Positions 1 to 13,219 of a DNA stretch of 64,000 nucleotides are shown here, piece after piece. Position numbers and translations under genes: made by a program. Source of the DNA: Brachionus plicatilis (taxonomy: Eukaryota; Rotifera; Eurotatoria; Ploima; Brachionidae); assembly GCA_010279815.1 (NCBI GenBank), contig QEOQ01000508.1, forward strand, positions 4,432,004 through 4,496,003. The letters are read 5' to 3'. How positions within the stretch are numbered: position 1 is the first letter of the stretch; the number at the start of each line of letters is the position of its first letter. Below the pieces are notes generated by a model, which worked only from the letters and a program-made list of their open reading frames with translations, ran no database searches and was not told the origin of the DNA.

Positions 1-572
1 TCTCTACTATAATTTTGGAAATTTATTAAATTTTTGTATAATTATGGGAAAATTACGATAAATGCTGTTTTTTAGATTATTAAAATTCACGTTAAATATG
101 GTTTATTCACGGTATCGTGGCAGCACTGTACTTTAAAAAAAAAACAGCCTAGACTTTTAAGTTGTATTTCTTTAAAACTAAAGCCACTTAATTAAATCTT
201 TTCAAATAACAGAATTTAAACATCTAAATACAAATTGCAAAACAAAATTCCAATGAGAAATAACCAAAAAAACAGAAAAAAAGAAATCTAAAAATATTGA
301 TACTTTATTTGATAATTAATATTTCTTGTGCTAATTGAAATTAATTTTTTTTTGAATGTAGTGAAAAACTTTTGTTTCATATTGTATCATTATATTATTT
401 CAAAGACTCAATATGTTAATTTGATTCTAGTTTTTTTGGAATATTGATCACTTCAAGGAAAATTATTTTTTTCAATTTAAAAATTCTTAGATACACACAA
501 TATTTATTAAATATTTGCTAAAGAATTTATGAATAAAAATCTTATAAAACTGTAAAAAAATTTAAATAACTT

Positions 573-2219
573 CTAAAAAAACTTGAATTTGGAATGTTTA
601 ATTTGTTTTTTATCAACAGACTCGATTACGGATGGGCCAATATCCACAGTTATGTTAGTATACAGGTAATTATTTTCTAGTGATTTAATCTCATATTTTA
701 AATCTTTGAGTGAATTCAGGCCGTCTCTCTTGTACCTTTTCCAATATTCTAATAATTCAAACCTTAAATTAAAATTTTTTTAAATGAAATTTAAAAAAAA
801 GTTTAAATAACCTGTTAATTGCTCTTGAACGCTTTCCATGTAATATCATTTTATATCGTCCTACCTGGTTAGTCGGGCGCATTATTTCATACCCGTTGTC
901 CAGAATTCTTTTTAAAATACATAAAAATTGAAATTAAAAAGAATATTTTTATTTATTTTACTTAAAAAAAAATTAAACTACCTCATGCTCATATCATCGT
1001 CTTCAGCACCCCATCCCCAATACAAATTTGAATACCCATTTGTTTTATTTAACTGGTCTAGGTTTAGAGCGAGCACCCCACCAACCAAATTAAAATACAT
1101 TAAACTAAACATAATAAATTACTTTTTTTAATTAAAAAGATTTTATGAAATTACTTGTATCGCAATTCATCTATAGCAATACTCAAATGTCGCGGATGAA
1201 TGTAACATTCATATATATTCCTGTCATTTTCTGGTATTAGATCAACATCATGAAAAATGAAACAATTAAAATTATCCACCTTTAGGGCTTCATTTACGGC
1301 AATATTCATTATACGCCCTTTGTTAAAAACATCATCTCCATACTCAAATAGATATTTTATTTTTAAGCTATTCAAATATGAAATTACCTACTTGCTCAAC
1401 CAGAAAAACTCTATAATACCTGGATTGCTTTTGAAGCATTGGATGCAAATACTTCAAAAGAAGGACTAAATTGGTCAGCCTGTTTCGATAGGGAATTATG
1501 ATTGCCAATTTTTCTCTTGGAATGCAAGATCTAGGTTTGAATGACCCATCTTGAAAATTAATATTAAATTTTAAATCAAAAATTGTTGAATGACTAATTT
1601 TACCTTCTTCTAAATTAGGTATTTGCCTTTTTAAATCTTCTAGCGAAGGAATTACTGATAAATCAACATTAAATAAGCCCTCTAGAAAAATTGTTAAAAA
1701 AATTTATAAATTTATGCCTTTAAATGCAAAATATTATCAATTCTTAATTTTTGCCATAAAACCTGAATTAATCATAAAAAAATATTAATCCAAATTTTTA
1801 AAGCCAGTCGAAAAATTTTAATTATTGAAATTTTAATTTAATTATTTTTAAAAAAATTGTTTAAATCTCATTCGAATTAGATGAAAAATGATTCTATTAA
1901 TTTTTAAAAGTGTTCTCAATTTCTAAAGCTTACCTAATTCTTTTGGATACAAGGGACATATCTTTTCTTGATGATTTTTGATCTGGCTAAAATTTTTTTT
2001 ATAAAAAAGTTGAGTTTCTTCGTTCAGATCAAACTGATTTGCTATTTTCTCAGATCGGCTTTGTAATACACTTATTATAAGTATCGTTATCAATGAAAAC
2101 AAGGTGAATTTAGTTAATTCCTTTATTAGCAAATATTTTATTCTTGACTTTCGAACCATTTGTTCACAACTATATTTAAACAAAACGAAAAATTTCAATA
2201 CAAAATATAATTTAGGCAT
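573..2219 (-). CDS. Beta-1,4-galactosyltransferase (7 exons, type II Golgi membrane enzyme)
   Basis: Transfers galactose from UDP-Gal to terminal GlcNAc in the Golgi lumen. Exons (minus strand, in order) are 2219-1934, 1681-1604, 1549-1392, 1342-1155, 1104-982, 907-812 and 762-573. All junctions are GT-AG with consistent phase and give about 372 aa. Visible in order: a short basic N-terminus with one membrane segment (FTLFSLITILIISV, residues about 36-50), a CPLYP motif, the start of the catalytic domain (AIIIPYRNR), the metal-binding region FHDVDLIPENDRN, the donor-site motif WGWGAEDDD, and the C-terminal RDGLNSL and NITVDIG motifs. These follow family 7 beta-1,4-GalTs along the whole catalytic domain. 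The start could instead be the second Met (codon 21, position 2159), just ahead of a basic tail. The length is normal for the family. I cannot assign it to a particular B4GALT paralogue. Confidence 0.93.
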
Positions 2220-2518
2220 AAATTATTTGGACTAATTTAGTTGAAATTTTTAAGATCGAATTCTATTAAAACTAAATTGTTTTTAATTAAAATTGCTTTA
2301 AAATTTGTCTTATTCTTAATTAAGAAAAACTAAAAAATTATTAATGCTGATAAAGGTTTATTTCATAATTTAAAAATAACCAATTTCTGCTTGAAATTTT
2401 TACGGTTTTTTATAAGACAAAAACACTACATAGCAAATAATTTTAGGAGCAAAAAGTTTCATATACTAAATCTAAAAATTTTATTTTTGAAAATAAATTT
2501 AAAATATTATAAACAAAA
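2220..2518. promoter_or_regulatory. Shared upstream region of a divergent gene pair
   Basis: About 300 bp separate the start codons of the galactosyltransferase (-) and mL42 (+). Both genes must initiate in or near this AT-rich stretch, so a bidirectional promoter is likely. I see no clear TATA box or other element that would fix a start site. The role is inferred from position only. Confidence 0.35.
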
Positions 2519-3390
2519 ATGTTGAAAATTTCAGGCAATTTAAAATTTTTTGCGAATACATGTTATTCGTTAATTAGAAGAAATGCTTCAAACAGGTAGT
2601 TTTTTAGAGTGAATCTTAATAGCTTAAATTCATTTTTATTTAAGTGGATTTCCAAATCCAACCATTGTTATGTGTAATGATTCAAAGCATGTTTTGTGTT
2701 ATCATCCTGAACCAGAACATCCATATGAATTCACTAAAGTATTTTAATTTTTTAATTAAAAGTTAATGCTCATTCATTTTCGATACACAAAAATGATAAA
2801 TAATAATGATGTCTGCATATTTTTTAGAAAAAAATGGCACTAAATAAGATTGGAAAAAATGTTTAAAAAAAAAATATTGCTCAAAAAATATTTGTCATAT
2901 TCTTAATTTAAAAAAGTCTAGACCAAAATTTTAAATTTGTATAAAAACAGAATGATAGAAAATTTGAATAAAATATTTAAACGTTTCAAGAGTATTGACT
3001 TTTTAAAATTTAAATAATTCTTAAATTCTTAAATATTTTTGAAAGCCAATTGAAAGAAAAATTGAGGTATGATTAGTCAAATTTAAAATTTATTTATTAT
3101 AAAATTTTTTGATTAAGAATGATTCAGTATTAAAACAAGAGTATTCGAATCTTTATATTAAAAGATTTGACAATAAGCCGGCAATGAATCCTCGCAATCA
3201 CTGGGTAGATGCTATTCGTTTAGCAAAAACATTCAATGAGCATCCGATCATATTCAGAAGAGCGTAACTTGAATAAATAAAAATTTAAGTATCTTAATAG
3301 ATTTTTATATTTTTTAGAAATCGTGAACAAAGAATCAAAAAATATTTGGAAAAAGTGAACCGAGTCAGACCTAATAGGCAGTCAATTTGA
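2519..3390 (+). CDS. MRPL42: Mitochondrial large ribosomal subunit protein mL42 (MRPL42)
   Basis: Component of the large subunit of the mitochondrial ribosome. Exons are 2519-2595, 2645-2738, 3118-3263 and 3318-3390, with consistent phases, giving 129 aa (the human protein is 142). The N-terminus (MLKISGNLKFFANTCYSLIR) is basic and hydroxylated with no acidic residues, as expected for a mitochondrial import signal. Exon 2 carries the family signature HVLCYHPEPEHPYEFTK, equivalent to the vertebrate IVCYHPSVDIPYEHTK segment. The rest is basic and less conserved. AATAAA motifs lie directly after the stop (about 3392 and 3405). The identification rests mainly on the exon 2 motif plus length and targeting sequence. 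Confidence 0.82.
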
Positions 3391-6300
3391 ATAAAAATGA
3401 ATTAATAAAATTCTGGTTTTTAAAATGATTTTTTTTTCTTAAATATGATTTTTTGCTTTATGATAAATTTAAATGTTGCATGAACGAAAGTAATGAGAAA
3501 TTTACATTATTTAAATATGATATCAAAATCAGAATAATTTGAATTTATATCTTTTTTATACATTAGACCATCAAAATATAAAATAAATTCAAATGTTTTT
3601 TTTTCTCTGTTCATGTTTTAAAATTTTCAAGATTTTTTGCTATGAAATTTATGTCACCTATTTTAGCAGATGATTTATCAGTAGATCTTCAAAATTGTCA
3701 ATATATAGATTTTGCTATCAATATGATTTTCAATTCATTTTTAGTTTCTTTTAGTAGGTAAAACGTTTATTAGAAAAATATTATTTTGTCTTGAATAGAA
3801 GAAAAGACAAGTATTTTTACAACTTGTGACATTTTATTAAATTTTTTTTTAATTTAAAAAATTTCAAATTTTGCGGATATTTTAAAGATAGTAAAAAGAC
3901 AAATAGTGAATTAGATATCTAAGTAAAAATTAATTGAAGTAATTGCAGAGCCAGAAAAAAATGAGCGATACTCGAAAATTAGTTTTATCTTCGGTATAAT
4001 CAATTTTCAATATGAAAAGAAAATCAAAAATAATTATTTAAAGCTTAGTCACTTAAACATTGAGTAAATTTGAATTTTCTAAATGAAAGACTAAGTCAGG
4101 CATAACGTTGATGACTAATAGAAGCCCAATATTTAAATACTGAAAAATACAATTTACATGAAAGAAATTAAGTAATTCTTACTTTGCATTCATTTGAATA
4201 CTTCCAAAAACAATAATGTTAAATTAAACTTTTAACCAAAACGATGCAAAGAATATTTTAAGCAATTTAAGTAATTGGTTTTTTTAATTGACTATATAAA
4301 AAGGTTCGAAAAATAAATTTTAAAAGTTGGAAACAATTTAGCGTAGTCAGGCTCGAAATTAATTTCCGCTTTTGGCTATTAGAAAAGCAAAGTTTAATTA
4401 ATTTTTTTTCTTAAAAAACTTATTAAGTCATGCTAGATTTTTTTAAAAGAACAATTTTTCGATACTTCAAAAATTCTCTTATTTTTGTTCAATTGGAAAA
4501 AAATTTATAAATAAATAAAAACCTGAATGACTTTTCTAAGAGTTCGCATTTTATGATTTTTACTTAAACCCAAAAGTTTTTTTACAGATTCTAATTATTT
4601 TTCTAGTCTATTTTATAGTTGTTTTCAATTAAAAAATATTTTGTTTAAAATTTTTCTATAAATTTGGGGTAAAAGTACTAAATAAAGATTACAAATTTAA
4701 ACATATTTCAAATTTAAACAAATTTAAACAACAAAAGTGGAAGCATCCACTTTTGTTGTACTTTATTCAGTATAAAGTAAGGCCATTCAAATCAATGACT
4801 TTATCCGAATTAGAATTAAGAACTAATTTTGACTCGACAAATACAGCACAACATATTAATTTGATTTAATTAAACAAAAAAGTTTTAGCTTAGGAATTTT
4901 TTTTAATATTTTAGATCTCCAAGGATAAAGAATCGATTTTATATTCAGCTCGATGTTTGTTTTGTGAATAGTAAATAATAAATTAATTTGGAAAAATAAA
5001 AGAAAAAAAGTTGACTTGGCATAAAATAACTAGTAAAGTATCAAATTTTGCTTGAGATTATAAGAAATTTAATTTTATGATTTTAATTTAAATTTTTTTT
5101 TCTCTTTTTTTATGTTGATATATATATTTCATTATAGAGAGCGCACCCAATTATAGTAATGCATTTTTCCATATTTTTATTTCTCATCTAAGTAGATAAA
5201 ATACAAGTGAAAGTTTTTGTTGTAATTTAATAGGTAGGTTTGAAAAGATAAAAAAAAAAATAGTGTTTACATATGACGCAAGAATTTATGTTCACTCAAA
5301 AATTTAAAAAAAAAATTTAATTTAATTTCCTATAAGCTTTGTGTGCTCTCAAATTTTTTATGATAATCAAAAAACGAAATCGATTTTGAGGCAAATGTTT
5401 TTAAGGCAACATCAGAAAAAGGAATGAAATGTTTTCTCATTATGAATTTATCCATGTGTAGGTGTCCTAATTTTATATTTTCATCAATCTTTGAACAAAA
5501 TTCATTTTGTCTCAGATGGAAAAAAAAATTATTTTTTTCAAGTGTTTACGTCAATTTATTGACTAATAATCATAAACAGCTTTATTTCTAGTTTCAGCTT
5601 CGTCTTACCTTGGGGATTTATGTGGCAAAAGTTGGCTCAATTATTGCCAATAGCGAATTCTCGAAAATAAAGAGTTATTTGATTAGAATTTTTTTAAAAT
5701 TAGATTCTATGCTTTTTAAAAAGACTTTAAACAAAAGTGTTACCTTGGGTACCATTCTAATTGTATTGTCTAGTCTTAGCTCGTTCTGAATAAGAAACCT
5801 TTGAGTGGATTCTTGATAATTTATGCTAAACAGTGACCATAAGCTATGGATCAAAAATATTTCCCAAAGTTATTTAATTGCATTTAATTGTTATAAATTT
5901 TAAGCTTCAATGACAATTTCAAAGTTCCTTTTTTTGCTACAATTTGACAATCAAAAATATTTTTCAAACAAAATAATTTCTATAACAACAACTCGAAAAA
6001 AATATACTTCTCCTATTTTTTTTTAATTTAAACGATTACCAAAAAGCTATTATTCTGTGTACTCTACTTTATGATAAAAAAAAATAAAAACAGATATTTA
6101 GAGAGTATTAAGTTTCGTTTTTTATTTTAAATTTGACTTTTTCTAGTTATCTTTGAGTATCAATTTTTTGTCAATAAATAAAATACAAAGAATAACAATT
6201 TAAAATTTGTATGGTCCGATTCCTTATAAATTGTGGCAGCATTAAATTTCTCAAATAGAAATCACGTGGTAGCATAGTTTCAAGCAGACAACTAGGTGAA

Positions 6301-7861
6301 CCAAATGACTTTTTCTTTTTTTTTTTAAATTTAAAAACCAGATTTGAATTAATTAGCCTAAAGCTAGAGCTAAATAAATGATTGGAAACAATGGCTAGAT
6401 TTAACAATAGTTATTTTTTAAAAAAAATTCTCAGATAATTTTCAACAAAATTGAATTTAATTGCAAAGGGAAGCATTCAGCTTAGATCTAAAATATTTTT
6501 AGCACTCTAACTAGATTTTTGTCATAAAATAAAAATAATTTTTTTTTCAGGCCGACGTTAAATGTGTGTCGGTCGGCAGTAGGCAATTACATGTTTTTTC
6601 AAAATGGAAATTGTGTGCTCCTGTAGCGACAATAATATGAAATTCATGACTTAATTAAATAGCAATTATGAAAAATTATATAATTTTATGTTAGTTTTAA
6701 AATCATTTTTTTTTCTTTCTTTCTTTCTTTTTTTTTGTTGAAAATTGAAGCACCTTGAAATATATTGAGTCAATCTAAAATTTAAATGAGAATTAGCACA
6801 GAACAACAATCATGTTTTATGATACACTATTAGGTTTCAAAATTTAATTTTTTTTTGTTATTGCCATTGTTAAAGGTATGAAATTATTATTAAATTATGT
6901 CACACGTTCAAATTTAATCATCTACAAGAGCAAGTAGAATTTTTTGTTGGCTAAGAGCTTGTTCAAAAAAAGAAAAGAAGTGCTAAGGCTTGGACAATGT
7001 GCTTGACCGATTTGGGCCATTGTCCGGATAAATTGTTAGAGTTCGATGCCGAACAGCTTCTAATTTTGGATTAATTGGAGCATAGTGTGTCCGCGTGCGG
7101 AGCATTGGTTCAAATTAACTTAGCTAATAAGACAAATCCATGACTGCAGGCCATTCATGTAAGATTATCATGTCTAGGTTATAAATAAAAATCTAGAAAT
7201 TATTCTAAAATATTCACTTGAATTTTATCTATTTGAAATAACTTGCGATAAGAGAGAGAATACTAGCAAGACTTACGTGTTCAGAATCAAAGTTCTAATT
7301 GGAAAGATTGGCTAATGAGTGAAGATAAATGGCTTTGATTATGTTGGCATGCGCTTTAAATTATGACTTGCACGAGCAGTCATTTAACAAGAGCCTTGAC
7401 TAGTAGATGAATCGAGCTTTCAAGTGCTGTACATTGCATGCATTTGTGAAATAATTATAATTTTTTTATTTGAATTTAGTTTTTCAGACTAGTTTATTTT
7501 GGAATCAGAGGAAGAGAGAGAGAGCACTTATATTAAATCTGGTGCTGTTTTAGACTCGGGTTTAGGACAGATGGCTTGATGAGAAAATGTTCTGTTGCTC
7601 TCCGATTAGAGTGTCCAGAAATGGGCCGCTGAGAATAAAAGCCAAACAAAATTTTATTTGAAATAATAACACAAAAAAGACCTTTTTTTTCTAATTTAAA
7701 TTTGTTCAATTTTAGATTAGATAAAGCAAATATTTGCTTTTAAAAAAAAAAAAGAAAAAATAAATTTGTGTAGCAATAAATTTGATCCAAAGTAGATTGA
7801 AGCGAGCACAACCCTATGAATTTTTGAGAAAAATAGTTTTGAATCAAGTGTGTATTGAAGA
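3391..7861. other. Intergenic AT-rich stretch, no gene found
   Basis: About 4.5 kb between mL42 and the CREB3-like gene. I found no open frame with a recognisable motif, no tRNA-like fold and no rRNA. It holds a perfect 13-bp hairpin near 4728 and short poly-pyrimidine runs (for example TTTC repeats near 6712). The slightly more GC-rich part, 6950-7650, may include upstream exon or promoter sequence of the CREB3-like gene, but nothing there is decisive. Confidence 0.5.
4728..4759. repeat. Perfect hairpin (13-bp arms, 6-nt loop)
   Basis: The arms read ACAACAAAAGTGG and CCACTTTTGTTGT around an AAGCAT loop. It could be the remnant of a very short foldback element or a chance palindrome. No flanking target duplication is evident. 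Confidence 0.6.
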
Positions 7862-10800
7862 ATGCCCGGTTTCACTGATTTCGAAGATTTGGACGTAAGT
7901 AGTGTAACTTTTTACTATTATGGGATTTGATCAGAGTTGTTTAAAAGTCCCAAAAAAAATTCAAGTCCAGACTTTTTTTTTCAAAGTCCAAGTCAGAACT
8001 TTAAAATTTATTAATCTTTTAAATTTTAATTTTGCTAGATCAGGCTTCATATCAAATATCAGAATTTTGTTGCAATTTTAGCGTAAATTTCTTCTTCAGT
8101 ATTCAAAATTTTAAAGTCCGGACTTTTTTTCAAAAAAAAATTGAATCTTTTGTCGGACTTTAGAAAAAAAATCCGGACTTGGACTTGACTTGTGACTTTT
8201 AAAAAACTCTGGGATCATTATTATTCATTTGTTTTATCTGTGCCGAGCTAAAGCTCCTTCAGGTCAAAAAAATAAATAAAAATAAAATAAGTTAAAATAT
8301 AATATAAAAGACAATTAAAACAGACAAACTGTAAGTAATGACGGTGCAAAATGTTTAAGTATTGAGCAGTTATTTATTATTTATTGGTTTTATCTGTGCC
8401 GAGCTAAAGCTTCTTCGGATTAAAAAAAAAAATAAAATAAAAATCAAGAAAAAATAAAAAATTAAATAAAAAAAAATATAATTTAAGATACAATTAAAAT
8501 AGCCGTATTGTAAGTAATGAGCTTCTTCAGATTTAAAAAAAAATTAATAAAAATATAATAAAAATGTAAAGAAAAAATAAGATAACAAATTAAAATATTA
8601 ATTTATTTTTAGTTTTTTTTTTTAATCTGGAGGAGCTCTAGCTCGGCACAGATAAAACAAATAAATAATAATTAATGATCAGTTCAGGAAAGAAAGAAGA
8701 AAAAGTAAAATACCAATTACACAATGGAGAATTTCTCTAGGTCAATTAGTGCAGCCGCAAATGTTTGCAAATATCCCGCCAATTTGGCACAAATTTACGT
8801 TTTAAATTAGATTTGCAAATTATTTTTTGTTGTTGGTTAATCAACAACAATTTAATTACTTTTTTCCATCACTAATTGAATTTGTTTAATAATTTGCGAA
8901 AACTATTAGACGCGCTCACACTCGTTGATAGCAGTATTTTGTTATCAACCTTTTTTTTTTAAATATCATGCGATAGTCAGAGGTCTTGGCTTTGTTTGTC
9001 TTTAAACGGAACACTAATCGAGCATCACAACTAAACAAAGATAAGATAACACAAATGATTGATTTCTCATTTGTTCAAAAGAGAAAAAAAAAAACTAGAG
9101 CGGAATTTTTATTAGTCTAATGAATGAGGCCTCGTTTTGCGCTGGTCAACAACAACAAAAAAATTACTACTAATATTTAAGGCCTAGGTTAATCTCTGAA
9201 TAAACAACAAAAAAAAAAAAAAGAGAAAAAATTTTTTATTTTATGTACTAAAATATTTAGTTTAAGTCTAAATTTCCGTATTTGTCTTGGACAAACAAAA
9301 CTGACCATCTCTCGAATATCCCATGCACGTTTTCATCTCTCTAACCTCTTTTTTGTCCCTATCAGTTTATAATAATAAATGAAATCTAAATCGCCATAGC
9401 CCTTAATCACTTGTTTTGCCACAAACTCCACTTTTTCTTATCTCTCTTTCGCCAACTATTAAAATTAATAAAGTTGATTATTTTTTCTAATTTTTTATTT
9501 AAAAAAAAAAAATAATTTTTTTTCCAGTTTAAACCCTACATGGACCCGTCAGCTCTGATAGATACATTGTCGCCAAACGACATGGACATGTGGAATGGCT
9601 ACAACTTTTTCTCAGACGAAAACCTAACTGCCTCAATCAAGGACGACATCAAAGAGGAAAATTTGGACATGGACTGCTGCTTTTCGTCCATATGTCCCAA
9701 CGACCTGATCAACAGTCTGGAGACCAACTTGAAAAGCCACTTCCACGAGCAAAATTTCGACTACAACTCTTCTGCTTCGGTTTCACCCGAGGACCACGCA
9801 CAGCCTTTTGACTTTGTTCCTTGCGTCCTGCAAGAACCAGTCGGCCTGTCGAGCTCTAGTTTGCTCAGCATAGGCCTCGACAACCAAGCAGTCAAGTACG
9901 ATTTGGAGACGGTGTCTTGTTCGCCTAGTTCGGCGTCCAGCTCGGCCCTGTCATCGCCGGCCCAAAACTCCGCCCAACAAAAAACGCCCGGTCAACTCTA
10001 TCACATTCAGCATGTTCAAAACTTGGCCAAGCCATCCGATCCAATCGGCATGGACAAGAGCAAGAACAAGAGCGCTCTTTTGCCGCCTAGTCCGCCCAGC
10101 TCGTTCGGCTCGGACAGCGAAAGCAATCAGTCATGCCAGTCTGTGTGCAAGAGTGAGGCACAGAGCAGCGCACATGCGCCCAAGTCAAAGAACATTTTGA
10201 AGAGTTCATTTTTGAAGCAGACAAAAAATCAGTCATATCACTCGAAATCAGCCGGCAGGTGCAAGTCGAGCACTGCGGGCTCAAAGTCTAGCTTGAACAA
10301 TTTGGACGACGACTGCTGGCCTTTTTTTGTCAGTCTTAGTGTAAGGGCGTCATCAAAATTTCACTCATTGTGAATTTTGGAACAAAAAAAATATTTTTTT
10401 AAATTCAAATAGTTTTTTAAGTTAAGGTCTAAATTGGCGTTGGTCAAAAGTCAAAAATTTAGTTAGACTTTGAATTTGGAAATTTTATTTTTTAAAATAA
10501 TTTTGAGGAATTTTTCTAGTGAACATTTTGACATTTTTCCAACTGTTTTTAACAATTAATGGTAGCGAGTGAGCGAAAAAACCCATATGACTTGAAGTGT
10601 CTTTTCTCATTAAATCACATTCATTTTCATCAGAATTGAATTTTTTTTTTTCACTAAAATTCACAAAAAATTTCAAAATTTCACCTTGTTTAATAATTTA
10701 TCAAAATAATTTTTAATACTTCAAAACTGTTATCAAGTGACTGAAAGGAAGCAAGACAAGGCTTTGTCCAAATTAATTTTTTAATTAAATCACCATCGGA

Positions 10801-13219
10801 TGATAGGATTATCTCTAAAGTCAACCAAAAAAATATTTATATCTGACTTTTTCTTTTTTGACTCTGAATTTCTACCAACTCTGGCCTAAAACTCGTTCTG
10901 CTAAATGTATCAGCGGATACAAAATCACCTAATTTAAGTCTCTGCAAAAATTCTGCAAATCTGCAAAGCACCATTTGTGTGAAAAAATCATTAAAATTAA
11001 TTTTGAAGGATTTTTAAAGAGATATAATTTGGCGAATCACCCAAATTAAGTCTCTGCAAAAATTCTGCAAATCTGCAAAGCACCATTTGTGTGGAAAAAT
11101 CATTAAAATTAATTTTGAAGGATTTTTAAAGAGATATAATTTGGCGAATCACCCAAATTAAGTCTCTGCAAAAATCCTGCAAATCTGCAAAGCACCATTT
11201 GTGTGGAAAAATCATTAAAATTAATTTTGAAGGATTTTTAAAGAGATATAATTTGGCGAATCACCCAAATTAAGTCTCTGCAAAAATCCTGCAAATCTGC
11301 AAAGCCCTACTTGTGTGAAAAAATCATTGAAATAAATTCTGCAGACTTAATTTGAAGCGATGTATTTTGCAGAACGAGTTTAAGAGGTGAACTATCAAAA
11401 AAGAGAAGACAAAAAATAGAGAAAAATCATCAAAGTTTCAATTTCAATTTTATTAATCAATAGTTTTAATTTAATATGGAGTCTGATTTGTTAATGTTGT
11501 TTGCTGGTAATCTATTAAAATCAATGACATTAAAAGTTTAAAAAAAAAGAATAAAAGATAAAACGACAAGTTTTGGATTATAATAAAAACAATTTAGATT
11601 TATTTATTCGTGGCTTTGCTAATTTGCTAATTGATTAAAAAAATTCTCTAATTTACTTTCTCTATTATTATTATTATTAGAAAAAAACTTCTGAGCCTCA
11701 TAGGCTCATGCTTATAAAAAAATTTTTTTAAATAAAATACAAAAAGAAATATTGTAAAAAAAAAAAAAAAAGTTAATTTATAAAATTTAAAAGATAAAAA
11801 CACTATCTAAATCCGTTGCTTAATAATCCGGATAAAGTTTTAATTTTAAGTTTAAAGTTAAGTTTAAAGTTTAAAGTTCTCTATTATATTTATTTTCTCT
11901 AAAAATTTATTCTCTATAATATTGACACTTAATTATCTCTATTTTTTTTCTCTAAAATAAAAATTCTCTAAAAAGTTTTTTCTCTATTATGAACGTTTAC
12001 CGTTTAAGACCCAAAAAGCTAAAAAAAAAATTTTATGATTTAAAATTTTTTGTTCCAAAATTGACAATGGCAGAAATTTCTTCTCCCATTTTGCTAAATT
12101 TAATTTTTGCTCATTTAGAAATTGCCATCGTCCGGGCCCATTTTGCTCACCGAAGAAGAAAAACGCACTCTGGTCCAAGAGGGACACCAAGTGCCCACAC
12201 AATTGCCTTTGACCAAGAGCGAGGAGAAAATACTGAAAAAGATCCGGCGCAAAATCAAAAACAAAATATCGGCCCAAGAGAGTAGACGCAAAAAAAAGGA
12301 GTACGTGGACTCGCTGGAGCGCAAAATGGAAAGTTACATCAGTGAAAATGTGGAGCTGAAAAAACGGCTCGATGCCTTGGAACTAAACAACAAAACTTTG
12401 CTTTTACAATTGGAAAAAATGAAGTGCAACTTGTCCAATGGGGACGCGTCCAGCCAGTCTCTTCAAACGTTCAGTCAGACAATAACTGACCTCAATCAAT
12501 CTCAGACAAATTCAAATCAATTCGGCACATTGCTACTTGTGCTGGTGCTCTTTTTCACAGTTGTTTTTGGCATATGGTCGCCCATAATCACCAAAGATCA
12601 GCTGACCAACTCGGCCGCGTGCTCCACAGCACCAGTAGCCACCGGTCTCAGTCGCTCTCAGGCCTCGAGCTCGTCGGTGGCCGTGGTCGCCGTGGCAACA
12701 GCTGCGGCTGCGGCCACCGCTTCCCTAAAAGCGGACGGCCAGGCCGAAGAGCCAAAGCAGTCGATGAGACAAATAATTTACGAGGAAGCGGCCCCCAGCC
12801 TCAAAAGAAAAATGCTTAGTGACGAAGACGAGCTAAATGGTCACGGCAACGTCACTAATTCGATTGCGCGCAGCAAAACTGGCACCACTGTTGAGCTAAC
12901 CAAAGTGAGACCATTCATTGGCAAGATGCCGACCATAGCCAAAAATGCGGCCATCATTTCCAAGATGCCTGTGCAGACTAATCAGACAGCACCGCATAGC
13001 GACTACTTTGTAGTCAATCAGACAAACGAGGACGGACAAGTGATCATACTTAATTTGGCCAATAGTCAGACCGCTGAAATTCCCAAGCAAATGAACAACA
13101 TTCGAGTGATTAACTCTGCGCCCAATGTGGCCAAGATGCCCACTAGATTTCGTGTCATCAACAACACATCCAATTACAATTCACTTAATCAAGCCGTAAT
13201 TAAGCTAAGCTCTTCTTAA
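7862..13219 (+). CDS. CREB3-like membrane-anchored bZIP transcription factor
   Basis: Exons are 7862-7894 ([11 protein letters not shown]), 9528-10340 and 12119-13219, all phase 0, giving 648 aa. CREB3/CREB3L proteins sit in the ER membrane and release an N-terminal bZIP fragment after site-1/site-2 protease cleavage. Visible features: an acidic N-terminal activation region ([15 protein letters not shown]); a Ser-rich linker; the family block [20 protein letters not shown] about residues 312-331; the basic region [20 protein letters not shown]; a leucine zipper to about residue 383; and one membrane segment ([19 protein letters not shown], about 417-435). The luminal side has an RKML sequence near residue 512 that fits the S1P RxxL pattern, but it is about 77 residues past the membrane, so it is only a candidate. 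A luminal Ala/Val-rich stretch ([15 protein letters not shown]) is unusual. Codon use is more GC-rich than in most neighbours. An AATAAA lies at 13801, beyond the assembly gap. The paralogue (CREB3 versus L1-L4) is not resolved. Confidence 0.92.
7932..8211. repeat. Foldback MITE with CAGAG ends (intron 1 of the CREB3-like gene)
   Basis: The left arm CAGAGTTGTTTAAAAGTCC is matched by an inverted right arm ending ...GACTTTTAAAAAACTCTG. Both continue into GTCC/GGAC-rich subterminal sequence. CAGRG-type ends occur in hAT elements, but I could not find a clean 8-bp target duplication. Related sequence occurs at 38190-38459. Confidence 0.65.
8213..8680. repeat. Foldback element with GCCGAGCT arms
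   Basis: The left arm starts GATCATTATTATTCATTTG and continues into TTTATCTGTGCCGAGCTAAAGC. The inverted right arm ends with GCTCGGCACAGATAAAACAA and then ATAAATAATAATTAATGATC. A further direct copy of the GCCGAGCTAAAGCTTCTTC block lies at 8366-8425. A diverged relative (CTGTACCGAGCTTG) is at about 61136. The class is unclear (foldback MITE, or inverted tails of a SINE/LINE). Confidence 0.6.
10888..11381. repeat. Inverted-repeat element filled with a 112-bp tandem repeat (intron 2 of the CREB3-like gene)
   Basis: The unit marked by AAGTCTCTGCAAAAATTCTGC recurs with TCTCTGC at 10939, 11051, 11163 and 11275, an exact 112-bp period (3 full copies plus a partial). The array is bounded by inverted ends: AAACTCGTTCTGC at 10888 and GCAGAACGAGTTT ending at 11381. 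The copies are nearly identical, so the expansion is recent. It looks like a non-autonomous DNA element with an amplified core. Confidence 0.8.
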
